This document shows, piece after piece, positions 43,880-55,009 of a DNA stretch of 64,000 nt. The translations under genes and the position numbers were made by a program. This DNA comes from Gari tellinella (taxonomy: Eukaryota; Mollusca; Bivalvia; Cardiida; Psammobiidae), in NCBI GenBank assembly GCA_922989275.2, contig OV277864.1, positions 53,567,550 through 53,631,549 of the forward strand, given 5' to 3'. Within the stretch, counting starts at the first letter, position 1, and the number at the start of each line of letters is the position of its first letter. The notes below the pieces were generated by a model that was not told the DNA's origin, did no database searches, and saw only the letters and a program-made list of their open reading frames with translations.

Positions 43880-46130
43880 ATTTCGAATCTAACATGACCA
43901 GATTTAAAGAAATTGATTAGAAAGGAAATCAAATGTTTCAAACTTGTTTCCTTAGCGGGTGCAGATTTTCGACTGAATAACTGCTCCTGTGGCTTTTAAA
44001 AGAATCTAACACCCAACATCAAAGTTACGTACAGCAGAGAATTCGCACACCCATTATACTTTTACCGACCCACTATCTGGCAGAGAACATGCATAACATG
44101 AAACAAGACAGAAAAATGGGGAAATTACAGTTACATGACTGGTTAAAAGTATATGGCCTTTACGTAACACGTCACGTGATTTAACCGCGGGAGGCGCGGG
44201 GTAGGGAATAGCGTTGTAAAACGTTCCATGTATACCACGATGAGCTTGTTCTATTTTTATAGTGACCGAAAACGCGTGTCATGTTAGAATAATCAGTAAA
44301 CAATAGAACCAAGAAACTATACTCGGAAACGAGTTCTGCTTTAATTTTGCTCTTCATAAATCTTCATTCCGTACCAATGACTGGGTTTTTTAGTTCTTGC
44401 TTAAAACAATATTGACTGTTTACTCTTTGAATGACATTGTATTTATAAACACTATCGACCGAAACAATTATTAAAATCACTTTTTATTACTACTTACATG
44501 CCAAATATCATGTGGACGTATAAGTTATGCAGCTTCACTAAATAACTTACTTATCAAATTATTGATTAAATAAATTTAATTTGTCGTTGGCTTGTTATGG
44601 ATCATATTTCACATAAGAAGAGCTCAATGATAACAGGTTTCTATTCAATTATTTTAATTGCAGTGCTATAATTAGTCGAGCAGATCTCTGTATCGTTGCC
44701 TGTAGGTTCTCATATATACTAAGCATTCCAAAAGTGAGTTGTTATAAAGAAATGTTACTGTATAAATGGTAATGTTAGCGAAGTGAAAATATTAGCGAAT
44801 TTTGCAAATTCACAAAATTCGAGAACAACCCAACCAGCGATATTTTCAGCGACCTTAATGCAATATGTTCCCTCAGCATCCATTATTTACCTTGTGACCA
44901 TATCAGGTCTATTAATGAAAATAACGGAATAAAATATATTCCACAGAGACTTTATTGTCTACAGAATATGAATTAACGTGACATAGATATGCAGGCTGGA
45001 ACTGAATTTAAGACAATTCTAATGTACTAAAATGTTTCATTAGTTTTCAATCGAGCAAGTACTTAACCGCCCGACAGTTGTGGCTCAGCTAAAGTTCAAT
45101 TTGTTGACCCATTTCAGTTAAGCGATTTGTCCTTAAATCATTTTGGATCATTAACTTTTAGCCATTGTGGGTTTAGAAATGCCATAACATCATCTATAGT
45201 GTGGATCTCATTGCTTCTTAGTATATGTAGTGCCGGTTGTAAAATTGAAATTATTTAATGTTATGAATAAAGGTATGTAACGTATCTAAATAAGCTGGAG
45301 TACTGCTGTCAGATACGTTCGATTTTCATCAGACATCGAGATGTAGTCGTATGATCAGGATTCATACTATTGACAAGTGCGAAAGAAGACAAAATTTAAC
45401 CCTTAAATTGCCAAATCGAACATAAGATATACCCTATCACCAAAACAGTTTGTATGCGTCATGCTTGTTGTCTGTGAGATTTAAAGCAGTGTCAGTGATG
45501 ATATTCAATATCAGTTTTATACAATCATGTAAAGACGAGACGAGACATCTTATTTGAATCCAAACAGTTTGCAAACACGTTTATAGTCTTTAGTGCACCG
45601 AAGGGGATCAGCATTAAACATGAATGACATTTGGAGAAGCAATGCACACTTGTCCATCGAATGCAAAACAACCTGAATTACATTAATTTGCTTTAAGCGG
45701 TCCGTTGGAATGAGAAATGAAATTACATTTGCACATTACTTGTTATCGATAATTCCGAAATGAGGAATTTCGGGATAGTTTCACTTGAACTATCAGTGCG
45801 ATTTCTAACAGTAATTCATTCGTGAAAAGTCTAAAACAGTTGTATCGTTAATAAATGATCGAGGAGCTGGTTTGTTAGCGCCTATTACCTTAGATGTCTC
45901 TTCGCAGTATTTATTCATAGAGTCCTTATTATGTTATAGCATGCATACTATACGCAATAAGTGTTCCCGACGTCTGCACTCGTTCAGGAATTTGCGGGTT
46001 ATTTTTAGTTTACAACATTATATTATAAATTTACCGATAATGATTGGATGCACATTTGGGACAGTGTAACATTCATTAATCGGTTCAAACATTTTGAAGT
46101 ATGGTACATGAAAGCTGTTTTACATTTTTT
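43880..46130. other. No supported gene
   Basis: AT-rich. A decayed hairpin remnant occurs at 45327-45374 (ATCAGACATCGAGATG, ATGATCAGGATTCATAC) and a stripped outer stem at about 45560-45577 (GAATCCAAACAGTTTGC). A possible repeat TTAGCGAATTTTGC lies near 44785. Confidence 0.4.
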
Positions 46131-46137
46131 TGAAGTG

Positions 46138-46506
46138 CAGTGCTGCCCCTCTACAACAACACCAAAATAGAAGACACAAAGTGTGTGTTGTTCGGAGGGA
46201 GTTTTATATGGATGGAAAATTGCTACCCTTAGGGTACAAACTGTTTGAATACAGATCGCAGCGTCTAACCTGAATTCAAATTATGTACATGTATCACTCG
46301 TAACTGTGGTTTTTTTTTCTATCAAAATAGCAATACATGTATGTAACTAGGAGAAAAATCAACAGACTGCAATTTCAAGTAAAATTGCAGACGACATTGC
46401 AGCAGTAGAAGGGACAGGCAAAAATATCGTGTTTGGGGAACAGCAACAAGTACTGTTGTAAGGACGGGATCGTTTTTCGGAGAGCCGTTAAAGGGAGGGA
46501 GCACTG
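46138..46506 (-). mobile_element. CAGTGTTCCC-family MITE, reverse
   Basis: CAGTGCTGCCCCTCTACAAC at the left, GGGAGGGAGCACTG with TA (46507-46508) at the right. Landmarks TTCGGAGGGAGT, AAACTGTTTGAATACAGATC (hairpin remnant), AGACGACATTGCAGCAG and CAGCAACAAGTACTGTTG are in family order. Confidence 0.75.
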
Positions 46507-46694
46507 TAGATAAATTCACAAGAACAATTATTTATCATATCTCAGAAATGTAAATTGTACGGTTTTCACTGTCATTATGACTTCAATTACTTGTTCACTA
46601 CACTAACTTCCATAAGTTCATCTGCATGCAAAAATGTCATCTGTTCTCATAGCTAAAGCTTAGAATATCAGGTATGGGAATTTAAAATGTTTAA

Positions 46695-46805
46695 GTAGAT
46701 GTCAAACGGTTTGGATATTGATCAGATTCAGTGTTATGCAGCAACTGATCAGGATGCATACCGTTTGTGTATGGTAGTGTTGTTCAGCTCGGCAATGAAG
46801 GGGTT
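46695..46805. mobile_element. TTAA-type end with a GCTGCATA-core hairpin
   Basis: The hairpin at 46702-46768 (TCAAACGGTTTGGATATTG, ATCAGATTCAGTGTTATGCA, GCAACTGATCAGGATGCATA, CCGTTTG) has its central GCGTAACGC replaced. GGCAATGAAGGGGTTAAG follows, a TTAA-type end. Confidence 0.55.
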
Positions 46806-46809
46806 AAGT

Positions 46810-47870
46810 GAATACAATGGAAATATGTTATATAAGTATAGTATGCAAATTGAAGTCTAATGAGGAACACTTTTTCTCCTGTAGGTATATTTGCAGAATA
46901 TGTTGAACACATTAATATCGTACGTGTATGCCTTTCAGTTATATGGAAATAAATAGAATAGATTAGTAATAAAGTCATTCTGAGTTGGTTTATTTGGATG
47001 ATCTTTAAATACTACTTTGTTAAAAAAAATTGAATTTGTTTGTTTCATACTGATACGCGTTTCGTGTATTTTAATTTTTTACGCAGAATGGTAAAAGGTG
47101 TATTTCTATATTAGTTGTCTTTCCCTTCAACATTAAGTGTACTACTTAAAATCATTAAAGTGCGATCAATCATATAAATGCTATGATCGATAATCACTGT
47201 TTTGCCAACAAATTTGGCTATCTGTCATAATTGAAAAAAATACTCTCTGTCAAGGATTCATTTTATGTGCCGTTATTTACCTTTTTGGTCTTGTACTATT
47301 ATTTGGTTTTGAAAATATATATCTGTGTTTCGTATAAAACGTATAATGTACAAAATGCTTACGTATCAAAAGTGTTTTCTTTGATTAGCTTTACAATTGA
47401 AGGTCAAACAAATTCAGATCGTATTTTTCAAACCAGGAACACGAATTAAATATAGTTAAATTCAATCGCCTCATAAATAAACACTGTTTACGGCACTCAA
47501 TCAAGAAGCAGGACTACTGTAACTGTTCGATTAAATGGGTTTCTAGAAATTGAAGCTTGATTTGATAAGCCACCTAAACCTCATTGACAATAAAACCTAA
47601 AAAGCCTTCTGTATGGATTTTGAACAAAAAATAAATCTGAATAAAGGGAGATCATTTGAAAGCCCAGAAAACAAAGCAAATACTGAAAATTGCAGACTCG
47701 GTTTAATTGAGTCTGTTCATGAGCAATACTGAAATATGCAACAGTGCTCACGCCCCCTATCACCGGCTTAAGCGGTATTCAACTTTCAACTGTAAATGCG
47801 CTGAAATCAATGATTCCAAAGGACAAGAAAGTATAGCAACACTGAGAATGAAGTACGGGGCGACTTATAT
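46810..47870. other. No feature seen
   Basis: AT-rich sequence without supported genes or repeats. Confidence 0.4.
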
Positions 47871-47874
47871 GTAA

Positions 47875-47988
47875 TAGTTAGAGGTTATTTCAATGATTCT
47901 TAACGATTAAGAAGCCAACAAATGAGGGAGCCTGCGACCGAATTTGGCTTCTTAATTATTAAGAAGCGTTGAAATAAACTCTAACCAT
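47875..47988. repeat. Foldback with ~45-base arms
   Basis: TAGTTAGAGGTTATTTCAAT, GATTCTTAACGATTAAGAAG, CCAA at the left is mirrored by TTGGCTTCTTAATTATTAAG, AAGCGTTGAAATAAACTC, TAACCAT at the right with few mismatches; the spacer is ~25 bases. Within each arm CTTAAxxATTAAG is a second small palindrome. Confidence 0.8.
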
Positions 47989-48244
47989 TTTAGTGTTTGA
48001 CCCGCCCACATAGACGTCACTTCACTTCATTACCATATTTTTCTCCGCCGACAGATGTTTACACAGCCTGTTACATATATGTGTATTTTATTACGTGTCG
48101 AAGCCACATGGCGCATGACAATTCATGTACCAAGTTGCGTCAAGAAAATGGTTATCTTCAAAACCGACGGGAAAATTATAGTAATGGACGTCTAAAGTGT
48201 AACAGAACACATATTTGAAATATCTCATACAGGTTGCGCTAATT

Positions 48245-48570
48245 AATACAGAATACATTAATGCAGAAAGCTTCTATAGGAAATTTCTGCATTAGTTTTA
48301 CCCAGCATTAAGCAATCCCCTGAAAGAGATCTCAATGATATCCATTTGTAACATTAATTACAGACGGTTGCTTAATGTAGCATAAAATAATGCAGAAATC
48401 TCCAATAGGAACTTTCTGCATTAGTTTTGTCCAGCATTAAGCATTAACAGGCGAACTAAAATTCACACTTGAGCCTTGACTACAGGCGGTTGCTTAATGC
48501 AGCATAAAATAATGCAGAAAACTCATAAATGAGTTTTCTGCATTATTTTGATTTTGCATTAAGCAGTCGC
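48245..48570 (+). repeat. Tandem array of three ~120-bp hairpin units
   Basis: Each unit holds TAATGCAGAAA, a short loop and TTTCTGCATTA, framed by GGTTGCTTAATGCAGCATAA and CAGCATTAAGCAGTCxCCTG. Units start at about 48259, 48389 and 48511. A further degraded unit part (CAGCATTTAGCATTAACCAG) is at about 57072. The arms of each hairpin agree with each other better than units agree with one another. Confidence 0.8.
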
Positions 48571-48599
48571 CTGTCTTTAGCATTCTCGCCGCGACTTCA

Positions 48600-50125
48600 T
48601 TTTCAAGATTGACAATGGTTTGTAGATGTTGGTGTTTTCATAACGGTAAGAATTCTGTTTTAATTATATTGTGTGTTTTCTTTTTCTTATTCTCCACTCC
48701 TAAAGGTTAAAATACATTTGAATGATTTTCACAAGTTTCTTCCGACCAGCGAGCTACAAAATGTCATTACTTTCCTCAAAATTGAATTGTACATGTATAT
48801 ATATATCTACATATGCACTTTGCTGTGTAATGGATGTCCCATAAAGCTTAAAAGTCACGCCATGGGCGGAGCTGACCGACATATTAACACATGCGCAACG
48901 CTTGCTAACGTCTAAATACAAGTCTCGAACACTTCATAATTAAATTGCCAAATCTCGTTAAATCCCGAATACTTAATAATTAAACCGAGCGAAAATTTGA
49001 ATTTTGTGGCTTGCTGATTGGCTGAAAAAGTAGGTCAAACACTAAATATATTTATAAATTTCCAGATGCCGTTTGTAATCATCCTTTTTCTAGTCATATA
49101 ATATAGATCTTTAGCGTCAAAGATTTATCTATTCGTTTTCCATGTCACATGAATATTTTACGTGAAACCCACTGAAGCCCCAATTCGCAGGTTGCAATCA
49201 GAAATCTTAAAGAACTAATGAGATGAACATGCATCAGCAACGATAATCAAATCATTCACACATTTACTACAATCTGAGCTTTTGATTTTATTTACTTCGG
49301 AGTCTAACCGGTATCTTAACAGTTTTGTATTAAACTTGTAACATGTCGTCAATATATCAAGACCTATCTTGACGGTTTCAATATTTCACTGCATTGTGTT
49401 TGCATCGGAAAAAACAGAAATAGCAACTTAACGTACTGTTGCATAATGCATATACAATATCTCAATTAAGTGCTAGATAAATTTATTTCTACAAAAAAAG
49501 TACAATAACAAGGTAATATTTTATTAAAACATAAAATATAAACAATAAACAACATTGTAAAAGTTTAGAAACAACCATGTCAACAACATTATATGCCAAG
49601 GATAAAAACAAAACAGAGTGAGAACTACTTATATTTTTATTGCGTAAAAGTGTTAAGACATATATTTTGACTGCCATAATGTCGACCGTTTATGACCAAT
49701 ATTGTCTGGTAAGTAGGGCAACACTTTCAGTTAAGGCTGCAGTTAGTATAGCGCTGACAGTAAATGCTTAATAATTCGGAGTTGTTAAGCATTTTATTAT
49801 GCGTTAGCTGTTCCGATGTTCCGCTGTTTATGTAATCATGAAAGCTGTCACGATTTCCTTTATTGTTGTGGTGGTAAATCTCTCATCAGACACATACTAT
49901 AATGTTTTTGAGTTCATTGTCCTTCTTCTTTCAGGTTGGACTAACACGTATGTCAAAATATGAATTGTCGTCCATATTTACATTAGCGATAACTATAAAC
50001 TAAACAAACTGGTATATAACTAGATCATATACCAACCTGGAAACACGTTTTTTACATGCTTAATCGCTGTCGGGCACTCAGGAAAAAAACATTTTTCATC
50101 AAAAGCATATGTCGATTTATGCTTA
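48600..50125. other. No supported gene
   Basis: AT-rich. A short (TA)n run is at about 48795-48810. Short open frames at 48673-48915 and 49489-49677 have no support. Confidence 0.4.
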
Positions 50126-50131
50126 ATAATA

Positions 50132-50472
50132 CAGCGCTACCTCTCTTCAACGGCTCTCTCAACAACGACTCCCTCCTTACAACGACACTCGCCGTAATTA
50201 CCTTAACGGGATAATCAAGTCTAACTATTTTACTGCTGCAATATCGTCTGCTTAAAATTGTTGTCTGCTGCTTTCTCTCACAGTAACATATAAGTGGAGA
50301 TCTTGATAAATTATATATATTTACCAGTGACAAACAGCTTGAATCCTGATCAGACGCCGCGTACTGGTTGTAAATGTTAGCCGATTCTTAATTGTCCCTC
50401 TCTATAATGACTCCCTCCGAACAATACACATATGTGTCTCCCATTGTATGTCGTTGTAGAGAGGGAGCATTG
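50132..50472 (+). mobile_element. 341-bp TA-flanked MITE, CAGTGTTCCC family, half hairpin
   Basis: TA at 50130-50131, CAGCGCTACCTCTCTTCAAC; right end TTGTAGAGAGGGAGCATTG and TA at 50473-50474. GACTCCCTCCTTACAACGAC, GCAATATCGTCTGCTTAAA and GTGACAAACAGCTTGAATCC precede TGATCAGACGCCGCG, after which the second arm is missing. Confidence 0.85.
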
Positions 50473-50523
50473 TACTGCTGAACATTATTTACTGTAGATT
50501 CCCTCTTGAAGGGTTCCCCAGTA

Positions 50524-51079
50524 CAGTGGTAAATACGCTATTCCTACCCATTTACGCGTTAATCTATGCGTAAGAAACACATAGTGAACGGTTAACGAAC
50601 GCTTAACGGACGCTTAACGCCTAACGATTTTAACGCGTTTAAACGCGTAAATAAACGATTGTACCAGAGATGTTGCGATTGGTGCTTCAGTTTTCCGTTT
50701 CACGCGGAGATTTCGGATCTTATCGATGAAAATCCCACTAATCCGATTAGTGACACTAGAGTTATAAACCAGACCCATAAATTAATAACCACCCGTCGCG
50801 ACAGACTTGCATTGGACTCGCTGCTACGATAACGACTGCAATCTTTACTTACCGCATGAAATGTCGGAATATTTGATGTTTTGCTCACTTTGTCAATGAC
50901 CCGAGTCAATATTTCAGGAGTAGTCTTTAGAAAATTAAGACCGACATCCGGGCTCTTTTAAACGCGTAAAGAAACGGCTAGGAAACCCGTTTAACAAAAC
51001 GGATAATAAACGCGTAAGAAACGGGTAAGAAACGTGTAAGAAACGCGGAAAGTGGGTAGGAATAGCGTATTTACCACTG
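50524..51079. mobile_element. 556-bp TA-flanked element with 27-bp TIRs and subterminal repeats
   Basis: TA at 50522-50523, CAGTGGTAAATACGCTATTC and CTACCCA at the left; the exact mirror at the right, then TA at 51080-51081. Both sub-ends carry runs of ~10-base units (GCTTAACGGAC and AACGCGTAAGAAACG types; GTTTAAACGCG). The middle has no convincing frame. The CAGT/TA pattern fits Tc1/mariner-like mobilisation, while the subterminal repeats may be transposase-binding sites. Confidence 0.88.
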
Positions 51080-51229
51080 TATACCAAACGTTCAATTAAG
51101 AAAGACATGGTCAAAACGAAAGTACCGTTCAGCATTTTATACATCTCTGTAACGTCTTCGCAGCTATGAAGTCATCAATTCTAAACTATTGTCTGCTTTT
51201 ATATTTCAAAGACAAAGTTTAGGGGTTTT

Positions 51230-51340
51230 GACGTAAGAAGTATTGAAATAAATCTAGGGTTAATGCGGTGTCTGATCAGGATGCACACAGTTTGCAAATA
51301 ATAATTGTACTCGGTCTCAGGCAGTAATGGGGTTCAATGG
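51230..51340. mobile_element. TTAA-type fragment with right half hairpin
   Basis: CTAGGGTTAATGCGG then TGTCTGATCAGGATGCACAC and AGTTTGCAAAT: only the right arm is present. GGCAGTAATGGGGTTCAATG follows, a mutated TTAA-type end. Confidence 0.5.
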
Positions 51341-51629
51341 CCAATCACTTTGGCACTTACCGGAGTATAAGTCATATGAAGTTTATGATGCACATGGATT
51401 TCTCAGCGAGATGCCTTAATTACTGTTTCCGATGTCATATATGTAAAGTTTATATAAATATAAAACTTTAAATGCTTTCCTGCATTTCGATGTTCTTGCA
51501 ATGCACGACTGTGATCTGAGCTTAATCATACTAATCTGTTTCGAAATGAGTGCAGTACGCTTAAAACTTCATTTCATAGCAAACACGTAATTCGTCGTCT
51601 CATCCAAAAGGCATATAATTCTTATTTAA

Positions 51630-51872
51630 CTCATTATCCCCTGAAACTTCCAATGGAAAATTCCAGTTTGCAATAAAGGCTGGTCCATTTTAGACTATTT
51701 AGGGGTAACTATTGTAATAAATTGCAAAATAACAAACAGTGGAGTCCCTTATCAGAGGGCTCATGCGGGAGCCCTCTGATCAGGGACTTCACTGTTTGCA
51801 TAGGACAAGTGTGCTCTTCACGGGTAAACATTTGGTAAATGACGCATATATGCGTCACTAGGGCTCAATGAG
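51630..51872 (+). mobile_element. 243-bp TTAA-flanked element, CTCATTATCCCC family, intact
   Basis: TTAA at 51626-51629, CTCATTATCCCCTGAAAC; right end GGGCTCAATGAG then TTAA at 51873-51876. The hairpin CAAACAGTGGAGTCCCTTAT, CAGAGGGCTCATGCGGGAGC, CCTCTGATCAGGGACTTCAC, TGTTTGCATAG is nearly perfect. A second small palindrome, ACGCATATATGCGT, lies near the right end. Confidence 0.88.
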
Positions 51873-52287
51873 TTAAAAAAAATGAAAAATGAAAAATTAA
51901 CAGTTATTTTATGTATTCTGCTTGCGATTAATTTCGTTAAGTTGCGAAAATATCCACAAAATCCACAATCCACCACAGTCTACCATTTATGTGCAACCGA
52001 CTATTGATTTGAGTGGGTTTTGATTGTCGAGTTATAGGACATCCATGACGATGAAACTCCTGGAATAATTAGCCATAAAAGGCACACGGGGTATATCAAA
52101 CGGATTCATGTCCTTGTTTACCGCGATCCCGTTGCCACTTACAATACATTGATGTCTTATGAATGTAAACTAATTGCCATTAATATTGACGTTTATTCGA
52201 TCCAACTGTAAATTATAGTCTTAATTTGAGAATAAAATCAAATTTCAATATACAATATGACGACAACCAGGCAGCTGACGGTAAACA

Positions 52288-52650
52288 CGGTCCGCTCTTC
52301 CTCCCTACAACTGCCAACCGAACAACAGTTCCTGCCTAAAACAATGATTGCCGCTGTCTCAAAACAAAACAACTATGTCTTACATTTTCCCTGATGCAAT
52401 ATTGTCTACTTAAACGTGTCCTCTGCTGTTGTTTCACAAATTTACATATGAGTGGACCTCGAAATACATATAATGACGAGTGACAAACAGCTTGATTCCA
52501 GATCAGACACTGCGCTATACGGCGTTTGAAAAATGTCAAGCTGTTTGCAATTTAAAGCAAAGTCTTAACGTTGCCTGCTTTTAGCAGCTCCCACCGAACA
52601 CTACACGCAATGTTTGTCTCCATGTGGGTGTTTTATAGAGATGGAAACAG
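52288..52650 (+). mobile_element. CAGTGTTCCC-family MITE, degraded ends
   Basis: CTCTTCCTCCCTACAACTG, GATGCAATATTGTCTAC, GAGTGACAAACAGCTTGATT, an eroded hairpin (CAGATCAGACACTGCGC, TATACGGCGTTTGAAAAATG, CAAGCTGTTTGC) and TTTATAGAGATGGAAACAG are in family order. The TA-flanked tips have decayed. Confidence 0.65.
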
Positions 52651-52986
52651 TAGCACAATGAATGGAACATCCGTCTGATAGCATTTTATTTGACGACATT
52701 GACACTTGCATGTTTAATAATAAGGAAAATATCATTGACTAACATTAATACACGTTCAAATTTAATTTATTAATCAATCACAAAGCAAACTTGATGACAT
52801 TTTAATAGTCAATCAAACAAATATTTAGTTTTTAAAAAGATATTTTTTGCAGTTCTGAAATTGCTTACAGACTTAGCATGTGATGAGAAAATAATACCGT
52901 TCATTCTGGCCTATATTTGACTCCATTGACCGATGTGTATGGGCCTCATTAGCGCCTCATAGTTGATCTTTATGAGGCCTTTAGCT

Positions 52987-53062
52987 CAATAAGTGTCATA
53001 ATGCCTATTGATCAGGATGATTTAAAATCATATTACTGCGATCCTCCTTAGACCGATTCTAA
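52987..53062 (+). repeat. Dispersed short repeat, copy 1 (copy 2 at 56769-56846)
   Basis: AATAAGTGTCATAATGCC, TATTGATCAGGATGATTTAA, AATCATATTACTGCGAT and CCTCCTTAGACCGATT match AATAAGTGCCATCAAAT, CTATTGATCATGTCGATT and GCTCCTCAGACTGATTAT in order at the second site. Confidence 0.55.
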
Positions 53063-53423
53063 ATGACCTCTGATTGATGAACAAGTGGCACACAATGGTA
53101 TTACTTAATTGCAATACAAACCTTTGCACTGTTGTTGACCTATATGCTGTTACGCAAAACACTACAAAAAACAATGATTATTGAAATCTTGTTAGATTTG
53201 TAGATGCATTCTCCGACATAAATGTTAACAAAGTAATTTACTTTTATTTACTTAAAATATAAAATTCGGCTTAGTTTTAATCATATCACCATAAACGTGT
53301 ATTCAGTAATCAAAGTGAAGATTAAGATAATTATCCGGCGTCCGTTAAGAGTTCTGTACTGCTTGCAACCAACAATACATACACAACCAGACTTGGCTTA
53401 CGTTTGCAAACTATTTGAATCCA

Positions 53424-54063
53424 GGGGTGTGTTTTTTTATTCAAAATCATAATCATGATTAGCAATCATGATTGTGATTCGGTCATTTTTTTAATCGAAT
53501 CAGAATCATGTTCTGTAATCACGCTAATCAGAAATAATCGAGCCCAACGCTCGATTAAATTGTAATCATAATGACACTTGTTGAATACCAGCTATTTCAT
53601 TAACACCTGGCAAAAGAATTAAACAGTCTGTAGACACTCATCATGCTTTATAACTTTAGGTTATTTTAAATTAACTTTGAGCAATAAATTAACCCCTTTT
53701 CTTGAATAAAGTTTGTGGCGTCTGATCAAGTCTCAAACTGTTCGGCACATCTTGCATTATAACGTAAGTCAAAATTTACCCAAAAGTTATCTTTTCGAAA
53801 TAAATTTGTTTTTGAATTAACTCATCCGTTGCCTTATCCCGAGTTCAAGGGTAATTTGTCCAGAGACAGTTTTATACACTGTCTCTGATTTGTCAACAGT
53901 TTGGATACTAATCAGACGCTAGCCTGCGTATGCCGGCTTCTGATCATGATACAAGCAGTTTGATATCATAATCATTGTCTAATCACGCTGTTTTTATCAC
54001 TTAAATCATGATTCTGATTATAAGTTTAATCATAATCATGATTATGTAAATAAAACACACCCC
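53424..54063. mobile_element. 640-bp TIR element with AATCATGATT subterminal repeats, nested in a hairpin
   Basis: GGGGTGTGTTTTTTTATT at the left and AAATAAAACACACCCC at the right are inverted. Both sub-ends are filled with AATCATGATTA-type palindromes. The middle contains TCAGAAATAATCGAGC, a half hairpin at about 53705-53745 and a full dispersed hairpin at 53895-53962. The flanks (TTTGCAAACTATTTGAATCC at the left, GGCGACGCGTAACGCGG at the right) are two parts of another dispersed hairpin, so this element landed inside one. Class not assignable from the ends alone. Confidence 0.7.
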
Positions 54064-54064
54064 A

Positions 54065-54318
54065 GGTTAGGCGACGCGTAACGCGGTGTATCATCTGTAT
54101 TAAAGCTGTTTGTCACTCTTTATTATATTCCTCCTACATTCTGTTTAAATGTTTCTTATAATGTAACTTTGAGAGAAAAATAGCAGACGGCAAATGTAAG
54201 CAGACCATATTGCAACAGCGCAAGCGGTAGACATAATTGACTTGGTGGGGAAACAGCGGCAGGTGTTGTTGTAATGAGGGGTCGTTGTTCTGAGGTCCTG
54301 ATCAAGGAGGGAACACTG
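54065..54318 (-). mobile_element. Right part of a CAGTGTTCCC-family MITE interrupted by 53424-54063
   Basis: GACGCGTAACGCGGTG, AAGCTGTTTGTCACTC, AAGCAGACCATATTGC and CAGCGGCAGGTGTTGTTGT lead to GGAGGGAACACTG and TA at 54319-54320. Confidence 0.8.
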
Positions 54319-54324
54319 TAAATA

Positions 54325-54632
54325 CAGCGCTCCCTCTCTACAACGATACCTAACGGGAGACAAAAAGTGTGTGCGTTGTTCGGAGGGAGTCGTTATAGGG
54401 AGGGAAACGCGGCGTCTGATCTGGATTCAAGTTGTTTGCCACTCGTCATTAAGGTTTTTATGTCAAAATGTCCATTATGTAACTTTTAGGAGAACAGCAG
54501 ACGTCAGTTATAAGCAGACGTTACTGCGGCAGTGAAATGGTTAGAAATAAGTGTCTTGTTTGGGAAACAGCGGCAGGTGTTGTTGTAATAAGGGGTCGTT
54601 GTTCTGAGGTCCTGGTCAAGGAGGGGGCACTG
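54325..54632 (-). mobile_element. 308-bp TA-flanked MITE, CAGTGTTCCC family, half hairpin
   Basis: TA at 54323-54324 and 54633-54634; CAGCGCTCCCTCTCTACAAC at the left, AAGGAGGGGGCACTG at the right. The hairpin retains only AACGCGGCGTCTGATCTGG and ATTCAAGTTGTTTGCCAC. The start is four bases from the TA of the previous copy. Confidence 0.85.
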
Positions 54633-54655
54633 TAAGAATATCCAAATTATATTTA

Positions 54656-55000
54656 CAGTGTTCCCTCTCTACAACAGCCCTCTCAATAACGACTCCCTCC
54701 TTACAACGACCCTTGTCGCAATTCCCTAAGCTGATGCAATATCGTATGCTTAAAATTGTTGTCTTCTGTTTTTTCTCAAAGTTACATATAAGTGGAGATT
54801 TTGATAGAAATAAATGATAATGACGAGTGACAAACAGCTTGAATCCAGATCAGACGCCGCGTAACGCGGCGTCTGATCTGGATTCAAACTGTTTGCAAAT
54901 GTAGGCAAAATCTTAATCTTTACTCTCTATAACGACTCCCTCCGAACAACGCACACAATCTGTGTCTCCCATTGGGTTTCGTTGTAGAGAGGGAACATTG
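54656..55000 (+). mobile_element. 345-bp TA-flanked MITE, CAGTGTTCCC family, intact
   Basis: TA at 54654-54655, CAGTGTTCCCTCTCTACAAC; right end GTTGTAGAGAGGGAACATTG, TA at 55001-55002. The hairpin at 54831-54896 is the cleanest in the window: GAATCCAGATCAGACGCCGC, GTAAC, GCGGCGTCTGATCTGGATTC, with CAAACAG and CTGTTTG outside. This copy serves as the family reference. Confidence 0.92.
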
Positions 55001-55009
55001 TATTGCTAA

